A DNA stretch of 19,069 nucleotides from an uncultured Bacteroidales bacterium. GTDB lineage: Bacteria; Bacteroidota; Bacteroidia; Bacteroidales; JAUNSR01. A program made the translations under genes and the position numbers. This document shows, one piece after another, positions 7,383 through 15,662 of the stretch; position 1 is the stretch's first letter; each line of letters begins with the position of its first letter. Below the pieces are notes generated by a model, which searched no databases, was not told the origin of the DNA, and was given only the letters and a program-made list of their open reading frames with translations. The DNA lies in NCBI GenBank assembly GCA_947074165.1, contig CAMTOT010000012.1:1-19069 (forward strand), written 5' to 3'.

Positions 7383-8798
7383 ATGGATAATAATTGTAAC
7401 TGTAATAATGATGAATTGTTAGAAAATGACGCGTTTGTAAACCCTACACCGACAGACAGAATCCCTGACAACCCTACTCCTCCGGAAGTTGCATATCAGA
7501 TTGTTAAAGATGAAACTTATCCGCAGACTCAGCCAAAACTAAACCTTGCTACGTTTGTGACTACATATATGGATGATTACGCTACCAAACTGATGAATGA
7601 GGCAATCAATATAAACTATATTGATGAAACCGAATATCCACGTATAGCCGTAATGAATGCAAAATGTATTAACATTATAGCAAATCTATGGAACACCCCG
7701 GAAACGGCGGCATGGAAAACCGGAGCGCTGGCTATCGGATCGTCTGAGGCTTGTATGTTAGGAGGTGTGGCTGCATGGCTAAGATGGAGAGCTAAAAGAA
7801 AGGCTCAAAATAAACCATTCGACAAACCAAACTTCGTTATATCATCAGCGTTTCAGGTTGTATGGGAAAAATTTGCTATGCTATGGCAAATTGAGATGCG
7901 CACCGTTCCTTTGACTCTCGAGAACACTACTCTTGACGCCAAAGAAGCGCTTAAGATGTGTGATGAAAACACAATATGTATTGTTCCTATCATGGGTGTA
8001 ACATGGACTGGTCTTAACGATGACGTAGAGGCTCTTGACGCAGCTCTTGAGGAATATAATAAACAAACCGGATTTGACATACCGATTCACGTAGATGCAG
8101 CCTCAGGCGGTTTCATTTTGCCGTTTGTTGACCCTGAGAATAAATGGGACTTCAGACTAAAATGGGTATTATCAATCAGCACTTCGGGACATAAATTCGG
8201 ACTTGTATATCCGGGACTTGGATGGGTGGTATGGAAAGACAAACAATATCTGCCTGATAAAATGTCTTTCAGTGTAAATTATCTGGGAGCAGAGGTTACC
8301 CAGGTCGGGCTAAACTTCTCAAGGCCGGCAGCTCAGATATTGGGTCAGTACTATCAGTTTATCAGACTCGGGTTCAGTGGCTATAAAAAAGTTCAGAGCG
8401 ATTCACTTAGCGTATGTGGTTATCTGCACTCTGAGATAGCAAAAATACCTGTGTTTAAGAATTATAGCAACGAGATACCGAATCCACTGTTTATATGGTA
8501 TATGGATCCGGAATACGACAAAACAGCAAAATGGACTCTTTATGACCTTCAGTATAAACTTCAACAAAGTGGCTGGATGGTTCCGGCATATACTCTTCCT
8601 TCGAATCTGGACAACTTTGTGGTCATGAGAGTTGTCTGCAAACAGGGATTCACAAGAGATATGGCGGGAATGCTTATAAATGACATAAAAGACGCTATCG
8701 CTGAATTTGAAAAACTTGACTATCCTACCAATACAAGAGTGGATATCAGCAGAGCGCAAAACGACAAGAAGCAGATGTTCAATCATACAGGAAAATAA
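7383..8798 (+). CDS. gadB: Glutamate decarboxylase
   Basis: PLP enzyme converting L-glutamate to GABA and CO2 while consuming a proton; cytosolic, hexameric in E. coli, and the core of glutamate-dependent acid resistance. The 471 residues align end to end with the bacterial Gad family (E. coli GadB has 466). Visible are NLATFVTTYMDDYATKLM (54-71), IGSSEACMLGG, the PLP-ring aspartate in IHVDAASGGF, the Schiff-base lysine Lys271 in STSGHKFGLVYPGLGW, and NFSRPAAQILGQYYQF. The C-terminus is MFNHTGK; His468 aligns with E. coli His465, which blocks the cofactor at neutral pH, so acid activation is likely. The N-terminus is divergent, Asn-rich and carries C-N-C at residues 5-7. glsA starts 6 nt after the stop, so the two are translated from one mRNA. 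Confidence 0.98.
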   Translation: MDNNCNCNNDELLENDAFVNPTPTDRIPDNPTPPEVAYQIVKDETYPQTQPKLNLATFVTTYMDDYATKLMNEAININYIDETEYPRIAVMNAKCINIIANLWNTPETAAWKTGALAIGSSEACMLGGVAAWLRWRAKRKAQNKPFDKPNFVISSAFQVVWEKFAMLWQIEMRTVPLTLENTTLDAKEALKMCDENTICIVPIMGVTWTGLNDDVEALDAALEEYNKQTGFDIPIHVDAASGGFILPFVDPENKWDFRLKWVLSISTSGHKFGLVYPGLGWVVWKDKQYLPDKMSFSVNYLGAEVTQVGLNFSRPAAQILGQYYQFIRLGFSGYKKVQSDSLSVCGYLHSEIAKIPVFKNYSNEIPNPLFIWYMDPEYDKTAKWTLYDLQYKLQQSGWMVPAYTLPSNLDNFVVMRVVCKQGFTRDMAGMLINDIKDAIAEFEKLDYPTNTRVDISRAQNDKKQMFNHTGK

Positions 8799-8804
8799 AA
8801 AAAA

Positions 8805-9770
8805 ATGGACAACATTATAACTAAAAGCCAGATTAATGACGCCGTTGAAGAGACTTACAATCTCTTCATGGGCGTCAAAGATGGGAAAAACGCAGATTAC
8901 ATACCTTATCTTGCCAATATACCGTCTGACTTGTTTGGGATATCTATAGTCCTTGAAGACGGCACTGTGATAAGTTGCGGCGCAACAGATTATAAATTCG
9001 GTATCGAGTCTATATCTAAAGTTCCGACAGCATTACTGGTAATGAGACAATCGGGTAGCAAGGAGTTGCTTGAAAAGATCGGAGCAGACGCTACTGGATT
9101 ACCTTTCAACTCTATCTGCGCCATTATACTTGAAAATGACCACCCGTCTACGCCTCTTGTAAACGCGGGGGCTATATCTGCATGCAGCATGGTTAAACCA
9201 GTGGGGAAATCTGATCAGAAATGGGCAGAGATTATGCAGAATATAAACGAACTGACCGCCTCAGATATAACATTGATAGATGAGCTATACAAATCGGAAT
9301 CTGAAACGAATTATAATAACCGCGCAATCGCATGGCTTCTGAAAAACTTTTCCAGAATATATGACGACCCTGATATGGCTCTTGATCTGTATACAAGGCA
9401 GTGCTCACTTGCAGTAACCACAAAAGACCTTGCGGTCATGGGTTCAACAATAGCCTTTGCGGGATTTAATCCGGTATCAAAGAAACAGATATTTGATCCT
9501 GAGTACGCTATAAAAACCACATCATTAATTGCTACGGTAGGTTTTTATCAAAACACCGGCGACTGGATGTACTCTTGTGGCATTCCGGCAAAAACAGGTG
9601 TCGGTGGCGGCGTGATGGGCATAGTACCCGGAGTGATGGGCATAGCAGCCTTTTCACCACCTCTTGATGAGGCAGGCAATTCGGTACGTGCGCAGCTTGC
9701 GATAAAACATATTGCCAACAAGCTGAATATAAATATTTACAATCAGGCTAAAATAAAGATTGAGCTCTAA
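8805..9770 (+). CDS. glsA: Glutaminase A
   Basis: Serine-dependent glutaminase that hydrolyses L-glutamine to glutamate and ammonia in the cytosol. The 321 residues contain the beta-lactamase-like catalytic dyad in ESISKV (Ser69 and Lys72), the substrate-binding LVNAGAIS, and the glycine-rich IPAKTGVGGGVMGIVPG near the C-terminus, all diagnostic of the family; length is close to the usual 305-315. Its place between gadB and gadC indicates an acid-resistance role: ammonia released binds a proton directly, and the glutamate feeds GadB. A 65-nt gap follows before gadC, with no good -7 element in it, so a single transcript is likely. Start chosen at the ATG 6 nt after gadB. Confidence 0.97.
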   Translation: MDNIITKSQINDAVEETYNLFMGVKDGKNADYIPYLANIPSDLFGISIVLEDGTVISCGATDYKFGIESISKVPTALLVMRQSGSKELLEKIGADATGLPFNSICAIILENDHPSTPLVNAGAISACSMVKPVGKSDQKWAEIMQNINELTASDITLIDELYKSESETNYNNRAIAWLLKNFSRIYDDPDMALDLYTRQCSLAVTTKDLAVMGSTIAFAGFNPVSKKQIFDPEYAIKTTSLIATVGFYQNTGDWMYSCGIPAKTGVGGGVMGIVPGVMGIAAFSPPLDEAGNSVRAQLAIKHIANKLNINIYNQAKIKIEL

Positions 9771-9835
9771 CGGTGAATATATAAGTCAGATAGACTGCGT
9801 TTATAATTATTTTAAATTAAAATATCCGTTATATT

Positions 9836-11386
9836 ATGGCAAATGATTTAAAGAAAGTAGTAAAATTAAGTGCGTTTACAGTTGCTATTATGAATGTGAC
9901 AGCTGTTGTGTCACTTAGAGGACTACCCGCGGAGGCTGTGTATGGAGTTACTTCTGCCTTCTATTATCTTTTCGCGGCCATTGTATTTCTTATTCCCACT
10001 GCGCTTGTGGCAGCAGAGCTTGCGGCAATGTTTCAGGATAAAGAAGGTGGTGTGTTTCGTTGGATAGGGGAAGCTTTCGGAAAAAGAATAGGTTTTCTTG
10101 GTATATGGTTACAATGGGTGGAGAGTACGATATGGTACCCTACTGTATTGACATTCGGAGGTGTCGCACTTGCATTTATCGGAATGAATCAGACCGAGGA
10201 CATGGCTCTTGCATCAAACAGATTGTATTCTCTTGCTATCGTTCTGGTAGTGTATTGGCTCGCTACATTCATATCTCTTAAAGGATTGGGATGGGTAGGT
10301 AAAATAGCTAAAATAGGTGGTATGGTCGGCACGATTATACCTGCCGGTATTTTAATTGTATTAGGTATTATATATCTGGCTACGGGTGGTGAATCACAGA
10401 TGGACTTCCACGATAATTTCATTCCTGACTTCACAAAAATAGACAACCTTGTATTAGCGTCAAGTATCTTTCTTTTCTACGCAGGTATGGAGATGGGTGG
10501 TGTCCATGTTAAGAATATGGACAATCCCTCTGTAAATTACCCTAAAGCGGTATTTGTAGGATCTATAGTTACTGTAGTTATATTTGTATTAGGCACATTT
10601 GCTCTCGGCGTTATTATTCCTGCCAAATCAATCAACCTGACACAGAGTTTGCTCGTAGGATTTGACAATTACTTCAGCTACTTTAAAATTCCATGGTTAT
10701 CATCCATTATGGCGATTGCACTTGCTTTTGGTGTATTAGCCGGAGTTTTGACTTGGGTTGCCGGTCCGTCAAAAGGTTTATTTACTGTAGGACGTGCAGG
10801 TTATTTACCGCCATTTTTCCAGAAAACCAATAAAATTGGTGTACAGAGAAATATTCTTCTTATACAGGGTGGTGCCGTAACTCTGCTTAGCTTGCTTTTC
10901 GTAGTAATGCCTTCTGTACAGAGCTTTTATCAAATTCTTTCACAGTTGACAGTATTATTATATTTGATAATGTATCTACTTATGTTTGCAGCTGCTATCC
11001 ATCTTAGATACTCTATGAAAGATACGAAAAGACCTTTTAGAATAGGTGGCAAAGGCAATTGGCTATTATGGATTGTAGCCGGTATGGGTTTCCTTGGTTC
11101 ATTACTGGCATTCGTATTAAGCTTTATGCCTCCAAGCCAGATTTCAACAGGTAGCAATACAGTTTGGTTTGTAGTTTTAATTGGTGGTTGTATAATCTTT
11201 GCCGGCATTCCGTTTATAATATACGCTATGAAAAAAGATAGCTGGAACACAAATGATCCGGAAAATCAATTTCAACCTTTCCATTGGGAAGTTGCGGCTA
11301 CCAATAATACAATTGAGGATACTACTCAAAACAATGTTGACAGCAATAATACAGACGAAGGAGATAAAAATTCTGAAGTAAAATAA
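9836..11386 (+). CDS. gadC: Glutamate/GABA antiporter
   Basis: Inner-membrane antiporter of the APC superfamily, 516 residues with about 12 helices, exchanging external glutamate (and possibly glutamine) for internal GABA. It starts with a short cytoplasmic end, then helix 1 (SAFTVAIMNVTAVVSLRGLP) containing the unwound substrate-binding region of APC carriers. ALVAAELAAMFQDKEGGVFRW (about 58-78) matches GadC-type AAEM...EGGVF. Membrane segments end near residue 464 and leave a hydrophilic 52-residue tail rich in Asn, Asp and Glu, with His483 in QPFHWE. In E. coli GadC a C-terminal tail plugs the path at neutral pH; this one is similarly placed but I see no clear sequence match, so pH gating is inferred. 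Operon context with gadB and glsA supports the assignment over other amino-acid permeases. Confidence 0.94.
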   Translation: MANDLKKVVKLSAFTVAIMNVTAVVSLRGLPAEAVYGVTSAFYYLFAAIVFLIPTALVAAELAAMFQDKEGGVFRWIGEAFGKRIGFLGIWLQWVESTIWYPTVLTFGGVALAFIGMNQTEDMALASNRLYSLAIVLVVYWLATFISLKGLGWVGKIAKIGGMVGTIIPAGILIVLGIIYLATGGESQMDFHDNFIPDFTKIDNLVLASSIFLFYAGMEMGGVHVKNMDNPSVNYPKAVFVGSIVTVVIFVLGTFALGVIIPAKSINLTQSLLVGFDNYFSYFKIPWLSSIMAIALAFGVLAGVLTWVAGPSKGLFTVGRAGYLPPFFQKTNKIGVQRNILLIQGGAVTLLSLLFVVMPSVQSFYQILSQLTVLLYLIMYLLMFAAAIHLRYSMKDTKRPFRIGGKGNWLLWIVAGMGFLGSLLAFVLSFMPPSQISTGSNTVWFVVLIGGCIIFAGIPFIIYAMKKDSWNTNDPENQFQPFHWEVAATNNTIEDTTQNNVDSNNTDEGDKNSEVK

Positions 11387-11430
11387 AATTGACATCAATA
11401 TTTTTATTGATTAATTGATTTATCAAATCA

Positions 11431-11466
11431 AAAAAACCCTTTAAGATAACTTAAAGGGTTTTTATA
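11431..11466. terminator. Bidirectional terminator shared by gadC and lysA
   Basis: AACCCTTTAAG (11435-11445) and CTTAAAGGGTT (11450-11460) form a perfect stem with a 4-nt loop, flanked by an A-run on the left and a T-run on the right. It therefore can stop the gad transcript on the plus strand and the lysA transcript on the minus strand; both genes converge here. Confidence 0.9.
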
Positions 11467-11497
11467 TTTTAATAAAACAAAGCTATAAAGCTTTATT

Positions 11498-12661
11498 TTA
11501 GATAATATCTTTAGAATAAATATCTTTAGGTAAAGCGCGACAGTTATACTGGCATGCCATAATCTGACCATAAGCACCGGCACTTCTAAGAGCCATTAAG
11601 TCTCCTCTGTGAGTAGTCGGCAACTGCTCCTCTTTACCAAAACAGTCTGAAGATTCACATATAGGACCAACCACATCATATGTCTCAATCTTTGTACTGT
11701 GAGATGAAAGATTCTGTATTACATGATGAGCCTCGTACAAAGCCGGACGGATAAGATCACTCATACCCGCATCAACGATAACAAACTTTTTATTATCACC
11801 TTCTTTTACATACAAAACCTTAGTAATAAGCGAACCACACTGACATACGATAGAACGCCCAAGTTCAAAATGAACCTGCTGTCCTTTTCTAAGGTTAAGA
11901 TATCTGTTGAATGTTGCGAAATATTTATCAAATTCAGGTACCGGATTAGTATCAGGTTCTACATAATCAACACCAAGGCCACCGCCCACATTGATTACAG
12001 AGATATTGATGCCATTCTTTTCCATAAGATCCTGAATTTCATTAACACGGATACTAAGAGCTTCGAAAGGATCAATCTCAAGAATCTGAGATCCGATATG
12101 AAAATGCAAACCAATCAACTCAATATTTTTCAGCTGTTTGATATGATCAATAACCTTCTCCATCTGCTGAAGGCTGATACCAAACTTATTTTCATTAAGT
12201 CCAGTTGTGATATAGTGATGAGTATGCGCGTCTACATTTGGATTAATACGAAGAGCTACACGCGCTTTCATATTTTTGTCACCCGCAAGTTCATTAATAA
12301 CCTCAAGCTCCGGAATAGACTCCACATTAAAACAGAAAATATCCGCATCAAGTCCTACATTAATTTCCCAGTCAGCTTTACCGACACCGGCGAATACAAT
12401 CTTTTTCGGATCAAATCCGGCTTCAAGACAAGCCTTAACCTCTCCGCCACTCACACAGTCACAACCCAAACCGCTCGCCTGTATCTGCTTTAGAATAGGC
12501 TGACAAGCATTAGCCTTAACTGCATAATGCACGTGATAGTTATTGTATTTACTTGCTTCACTATTTACTGTATCAAGAGTTTGCTGAAGCATATCAGTGT
12601 CATAATAATAGAAGGGTGTCTGAATTTTAGACAAAGCCTCTACAGGAAATTTTGTTCTCAT
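11498..12661 (-). CDS. lysA: Diaminopimelate decarboxylase
   Basis: PLP enzyme of fold type III that decarboxylates meso-diaminopimelate to L-lysine, the last step of lysine synthesis; cytosolic homodimer. The 387 residues show the PLP lysine Lys49 in HYAVKANACQP, the HFHIGSQI histidine region, the phosphate-binding INVGGGLGVDY, and the second-subunit active-site motif CESSDCFG near 330. The usual EPGR is ELGR here. It is shorter than the E. coli enzyme (420) but in the range of Bacteroidota proteins. It is downstream of lysC on the same strand; a strong terminator between them means it probably depends on read-through or on a weak promoter of its own, as I see no TAnnTTTG in the 31 nt left between terminator and ATG. 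Confidence 0.97.
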   Translation of the reverse strand: MRTKFPVEALSKIQTPFYYYDTDMLQQTLDTVNSEASKYNNYHVHYAVKANACQPILKQIQASGLGCDCVSGGEVKACLEAGFDPKKIVFAGVGKADWEINVGLDADIFCFNVESIPELEVINELAGDKNMKARVALRINPNVDAHTHHYITTGLNENKFGISLQQMEKVIDHIKQLKNIELIGLHFHIGSQILEIDPFEALSIRVNEIQDLMEKNGINISVINVGGGLGVDYVEPDTNPVPEFDKYFATFNRYLNLRKGQQVHFELGRSIVCQCGSLITKVLYVKEGDNKKFVIVDAGMSDLIRPALYEAHHVIQNLSSHSTKIETYDVVGPICESSDCFGKEEQLPTTHRGDLMALRSAGAYGQIMACQYNCRALPKDIYSKDII

Positions 12662-12692
12662 TTATATAAAATTTTCTTTTTATATGGGTCTG

Positions 12693-12746
12693 AAAAAAGA
12701 CGTAAAGCATTAATAATTTTTCAATTAATCAACTTCACGTCTTTTT
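12693..12746 (-). terminator. Intrinsic terminator between lysC and lysA
   Basis: AAAAAGACGTAAAG (12694-12707) and CTTCACGTCTTTTT (12733-12746) pair with one A-C mismatch. An inner ATTAAT/ATTAAT pairing extends the stem. On the minus strand the stem is followed by a U-run, so it would end lysC transcription before lysA. The T-run on the other side makes it symmetrical, but no plus-strand gene reads into it. Confidence 0.75.
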
Positions 12747-12772
12747 GTTATATTTCTTTCAGATAATATCAA

Positions 12773-14086
12773 TTATTGAAAAAGATTCTCGCTCAAAGAC
12801 TGAAGAGCAGCTTTCTTATCTTCAGCTTTCACAAGAATAGAGATATTGTAGTTGCTGCCTCCGTAAGAGATCATTCTCACAGGGATATTTTTAAGAGCCT
12901 CTACAACTTTTGCTTCAAAGCCAAGATTTGTCCACTCAAGATCACCAACAACACAGATAATAACCATTTCACTATCAACTGTTACTGTACCAAACTTCTT
13001 AAGTTCGTCAAGAATCTCTGGAAGATGACGTTGATTATCGATTGTTAGAGACACTCCAACTTCTGAAGTGGTTACCATATCAACCGGAGTCTGGTAGCTC
13101 TCAAAAATTTCAAATACCTTACGCATAAATCCGTAAGCCATCAACATTCTGCCTGATTTGATTTTTATTGAAGTGATACCGTCTTTAGCCGCTACCGCTT
13201 TAATTTTGTTCATCTCAGTCTCGTTTGAGATAAGAGTACCAGGAGCCGAAGGATCCATAGTATTCAATAAACGAACAGGGATGTTATTTAGTTTAGCCGG
13301 AGTAATACAAGTAGGGTGAAGAATTTTTGCACCGAAGTAAGCCAATTCAGCAGCTTCTTCAAAATGAAGCTGGCGAACAGGTGTAGTTCCTTCTACATAA
13401 CGAGGGTCATTGTTGTGCATACCATCGATATCTGTCCAGATCTGAATCTCGTCCGCATCAATAGCCGCGCCAATAAGAGAAGCAGAGTAGTCGCTTCCTC
13501 CACGCTGCAGGTTATCAATTTCGCCGTAAGCATTACGACAAATATAACCCTGAGTAATATAAATCTCCTGATCTGGTGTCTCAGCAAGAAGCGCTGTCAG
13601 TTTTTCGCGGATATAAGCCGGATCCGGCTCAGCGTTTTTATCTGTACGAGCATATTCAAGAGCCGGAAGCAGAGCTGATTTTACTCCACATTCCTTTAAA
13701 TATAGATTAAACATTGCAGTCGACATAAGTTCACCTTGTGCCAACACAACTTTCTCTTCAAACAAAGTAAATAGATCTTTAGTGAAAGAGCGGATATAAC
13801 CAAAGTTTGCTTTAATAGTCTCTTTTGCAAGCTCTTTATATTCCTCTGTTGAATACAATTCTTCAATAGTAGTCATATATTTACGCTCAAGAGCATTAAT
13901 AACTTCGTTAGCTCCTACTGGATTCTTTTTATAAAGGTAATCCGATATCTCTACTAACGTATTTGTAGTACCTGACATAGCCGAAAGAACAACGATTTTC
14001 TGCTCTCCGTCTAAAATCAATTTCGCTACTTCTTTCATTCTCTGTGCTGAACCCACAGATGTTCCACCAAACTTTAAAACTTTCAT
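12773..14086 (-). CDS. lysC: Aspartate kinase (monofunctional, ACT-domain type)
   Basis: Phosphorylates L-aspartate at the head of the lysine, threonine and methionine branches; cytosolic. The kinase domain (about 1-280) opens with KVLKFGGTSVGSAQRM (Lys5 and the KFGGTS motif) and contains LQRGGSDYSASLIGAA and the catalytic WTDIDGMHNNDPR. Two ACT domains fill residues about 305-437, the usual site of feedback inhibition by lysine or threonine. No homoserine dehydrogenase is fused. The start at 14086 is chosen because family members begin MKVLKFGGTS, but the frame is open upstream to an ATG at 14155, giving a 23-residue Lys/Arg-rich extension. A -7 element at 14215-14222 would include that upstream start in the mRNA. 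Confidence 0.96.
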   Translation of the reverse strand: MKVLKFGGTSVGSAQRMKEVAKLILDGEQKIVVLSAMSGTTNTLVEISDYLYKKNPVGANEVINALERKYMTTIEELYSTEEYKELAKETIKANFGYIRSFTKDLFTLFEEKVVLAQGELMSTAMFNLYLKECGVKSALLPALEYARTDKNAEPDPAYIREKLTALLAETPDQEIYITQGYICRNAYGEIDNLQRGGSDYSASLIGAAIDADEIQIWTDIDGMHNNDPRYVEGTTPVRQLHFEEAAELAYFGAKILHPTCITPAKLNNIPVRLLNTMDPSAPGTLISNETEMNKIKAVAAKDGITSIKIKSGRMLMAYGFMRKVFEIFESYQTPVDMVTTSEVGVSLTIDNQRHLPEILDELKKFGTVTVDSEMVIICVVGDLEWTNLGFEAKVVEALKNIPVRMISYGGSNYNISILVKAEDKKAALQSLSENLFQ

Positions 14087-14208
14087 TTTCCGTTTAATTA
14101 AATTTTTATTCTTAATTTTTCAAGTTTGGGCGTCATTAGGGAGACCTTCCTCATCCACTGTTGTTTTACACCTGTGTTATATCAAGTATAAAGAGTTTTA
14201 TTCATTTT
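14087..14208 (-). promoter_or_regulatory. lysC 5' leader of about 120 nt, possible regulatory leader or alternative start
   Basis: Between the probable transcription start (about 14208) and the conserved lysC ATG lies an unusually long leader. It contains a 7-codon ORF, MNKTLYT (14205 down to 14182). It also contains an ATG at 14155 in frame with lysC, with no stop for 23 codons; the encoded stretch begins MRKVSLMTPKLEK and has eight Lys and four Arg residues in total. Short hairpins are possible, such as ACAC-AG-GUGU and CUUGA-AAAA-UUAAG. I cannot match it to a known riboswitch; the lysine riboswitch is much larger and is not typical of this phylum. Confidence 0.35.
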
Positions 14209-14214
14209 ATGGTG

Positions 14215-14222
14215 CAAAAGTA
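14215..14222 (-). promoter_or_regulatory. -7 promoter element for lysC
   Basis: On the minus strand this reads TACTTTTG, a full match to TAnnTTTG. It lies 46 bp past the ftsE stop and would start transcription near 14208. No TTG is evident at the -33 position. Confidence 0.5.
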
Positions 14223-14268
14223 ATATTTTCCACCATTTTTAAAGACTTTTTTTAGTTAAATTAGAATC

Positions 14269-14964
14269 TTATTGCTCATTTTGCTCATCGTCATCAAGCT
14301 CAACTTCCTGTATTGTCTGATCTCCGAAATATAGTATACGACCATCAAAAATACGTGTCAGCTGGGTATTATGAGTAGACATAATAACCGTAGTACCCTC
14401 TTTGGCAATATCATAAAGAAGAGATACAATTTTATGTCCTGTCTCAGGATCGAGATTTCCGGTTGGTTCATCTGCCAGAATTATCTCAGGAGAGTTTAGC
14501 AGAGCACGTGCTATAACCACACGCTGCTGTTCTCCCCCCGATAGTTGATGAGGCATTTTATAGCCCTTATTCTGCATCCCTACCTGAGTAAGCACCGCTT
14601 CAATACGAGTATCAATATCAACCTTATTTTTCCACCCCGTTGCTCTCAACACAAACTCTAGATTCTCATCAACAGTACGGTCTGTCAAAAGCTGAAAATC
14701 CTGAAACACTATCCCAAGTTTGCGCCTTAGCATTGGAATCTGTTTGTTTTTTATCTTTTTGAGATTAAAACCAAGCACCTCAGCCTCTCCCGACTTAACA
14801 GGAATTTCAGCGTAAAACGCCTTAAACATAGAGCTTTTACCTGAACCTACCTTGCCTATGGCATAAATAAATTCACCTGCCTGTATTTCAAGATTTATAT
14901 CCTTCAGCACCGTCAGTTCCTGACGCTGTATAGTAACATCTTTAAAGTTTATCAAGAGAGCCAT
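14269..14964 (-). CDS. ftsE: FtsE-type ABC transporter ATP-binding subunit
   Basis: Cytoplasmic ATPase of 231 residues that, with the membrane partner FtsX, controls peptidoglycan hydrolases at the division site. Walker A is GKVGSGKS (37-44, Lys43), the Q-loop is VFQDFQLL, the ABC signature LSGGEQQR, Walker B plus D-loop ILADEPTGNLDP, and the switch histidine lies in MSTHN. The order and spacing fit FtsE/LolD-like ATPases; the FQDFQLLTDRTVDENLEFVLRATGW stretch is FtsE-like but LolD or another small exporter ATPase cannot be fully excluded. No ftsX or other permease is adjacent, which is common for this gene in Bacteroidota. The C-terminus is a short acidic tail (VELDDDEQNEQ). A -7 element upstream suggests transcription independent of hisIE. 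Confidence 0.87.
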   Translation of the reverse strand: MALLINFKDVTIQRQELTVLKDINLEIQAGEFIYAIGKVGSGKSSMFKAFYAEIPVKSGEAEVLGFNLKKIKNKQIPMLRRKLGIVFQDFQLLTDRTVDENLEFVLRATGWKNKVDIDTRIEAVLTQVGMQNKGYKMPHQLSGGEQQRVVIARALLNSPEIILADEPTGNLDPETGHKIVSLLYDIAKEGTTVIMSTHNTQLTRIFDGRILYFGDQTIQEVELDDDEQNEQ

Positions 14965-14999
14965 AAAGAACGAATAACAATTGTAATTATTTTAACATT

Positions 15000-15007
15000 C
15001 AAATTTA
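15000..15007 (-). promoter_or_regulatory. -7 promoter element for ftsE
   Basis: Read on the minus strand it is TAAATTTG, a full match to TAnnTTTG, 36 nt before the ftsE ATG and inside the 81-bp gap after hisIE. A -33 TTG is not obvious. Confidence 0.5.
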
Positions 15008-15045
15008 ACTATTATCCTGTTTATTGCACTTATTCTAACTGTTTT

Positions 15046-15645
15046 TTAATTTATTTTGTGACGTTTCTGCAGTTCTGTGCATAAGTCTTCAAATCTATAC
15101 CCCTTAGAAGTAAGCAAAACTATAAGGTGATAAATCAGATCAGAAGCCTCATATATAAGTCTGTCGTCAGTACCGTTAGTTGCCTCAATAACTGTCTCAA
15201 CAGCCTCTTCCCCAACCTTTTGAGCCATACGATTCACACCGCTTTTAAACAAAGATGTCGTATAAGACCCTTCCGGCATCTCGCTATGACGTTTGTCAAT
15301 AAAGTCCTGAAGATATTTTATAAACATAATATGTTCCTGATTTACTTCTTTGAAACAAGTATCATCTCCGGTATGACATACAGGCCCTACAGGATTAACC
15401 TTGATAAGCAAAGTATCTTTATCACAGTCCTCCTTAATTGATACTACATTCAGAAAGTTTCCACTTTCCTCACCTTTAGTCCAAAGACGATTCTTAGTGC
15501 GAGAATAAAAAGTCACCTTTCCTATTTCTTGTGTTTTCTTAAGTGCCTCCTCATTCATAAAACCGAGCATAAGCACTTTTGATGTTTTATCATCCTGTAT
15601 AATAGCAGGCACAAGCCCGTCCATTTTATTAAAATCTAAAGTCAT
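15046..15645 (-). CDS. hisI: Bifunctional phosphoribosyl-AMP cyclohydrolase / phosphoribosyl-ATP pyrophosphatase
   Basis: Fused HisI-HisE enzyme (often called hisIE), 199 residues, carrying out the second and third steps of histidine synthesis in the cytosol. The cyclohydrolase half (about 1-105) has MLGFMNEEAL, the Mg2+-binding KEDCDKDT (Asp73, Asp75, Asp77) and zinc-ligand cysteines including Cys90 and Cys97 in VCHTGDDTCF. The pyrophosphatase half (about 110-199) has the MazG-like helix VGEEAVETVIEA with its ExxE metal ligands and the ASDLIYHLIVLL helix. The length is normal for the fusion. It is the last his gene of the run, 51 nt after hisF, with a perfect hairpin in that gap. Confidence 0.97.
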   Translation of the reverse strand: MTLDFNKMDGLVPAIIQDDKTSKVLMLGFMNEEALKKTQEIGKVTFYSRTKNRLWTKGEESGNFLNVVSIKEDCDKDTLLIKVNPVGPVCHTGDDTCFKEVNQEHIMFIKYLQDFIDKRHSEMPEGSYTTSLFKSGVNRMAQKVGEEAVETVIEATNGTDDRLIYEASDLIYHLIVLLTSKGYRFEDLCTELQKRHKIN

Positions 15646-15662
15646 AACTGTTGTATATTAGT

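Noticed and set aside
11723..12493. A 256-codon plus-strand open frame opposite lysA
   Set aside because: It is fully antisense to a clear diaminopimelate decarboxylase and its translation is low-complexity Ile/Asn/Lys-rich with no domain.
14129..14160. Plus-strand ATTAGGGA followed by CCACTG, reminiscent of cobalamin riboswitch boxes
   Set aside because: Wrong strand for any downstream gene, far too short, and the other conserved boxes and spacing are missing.
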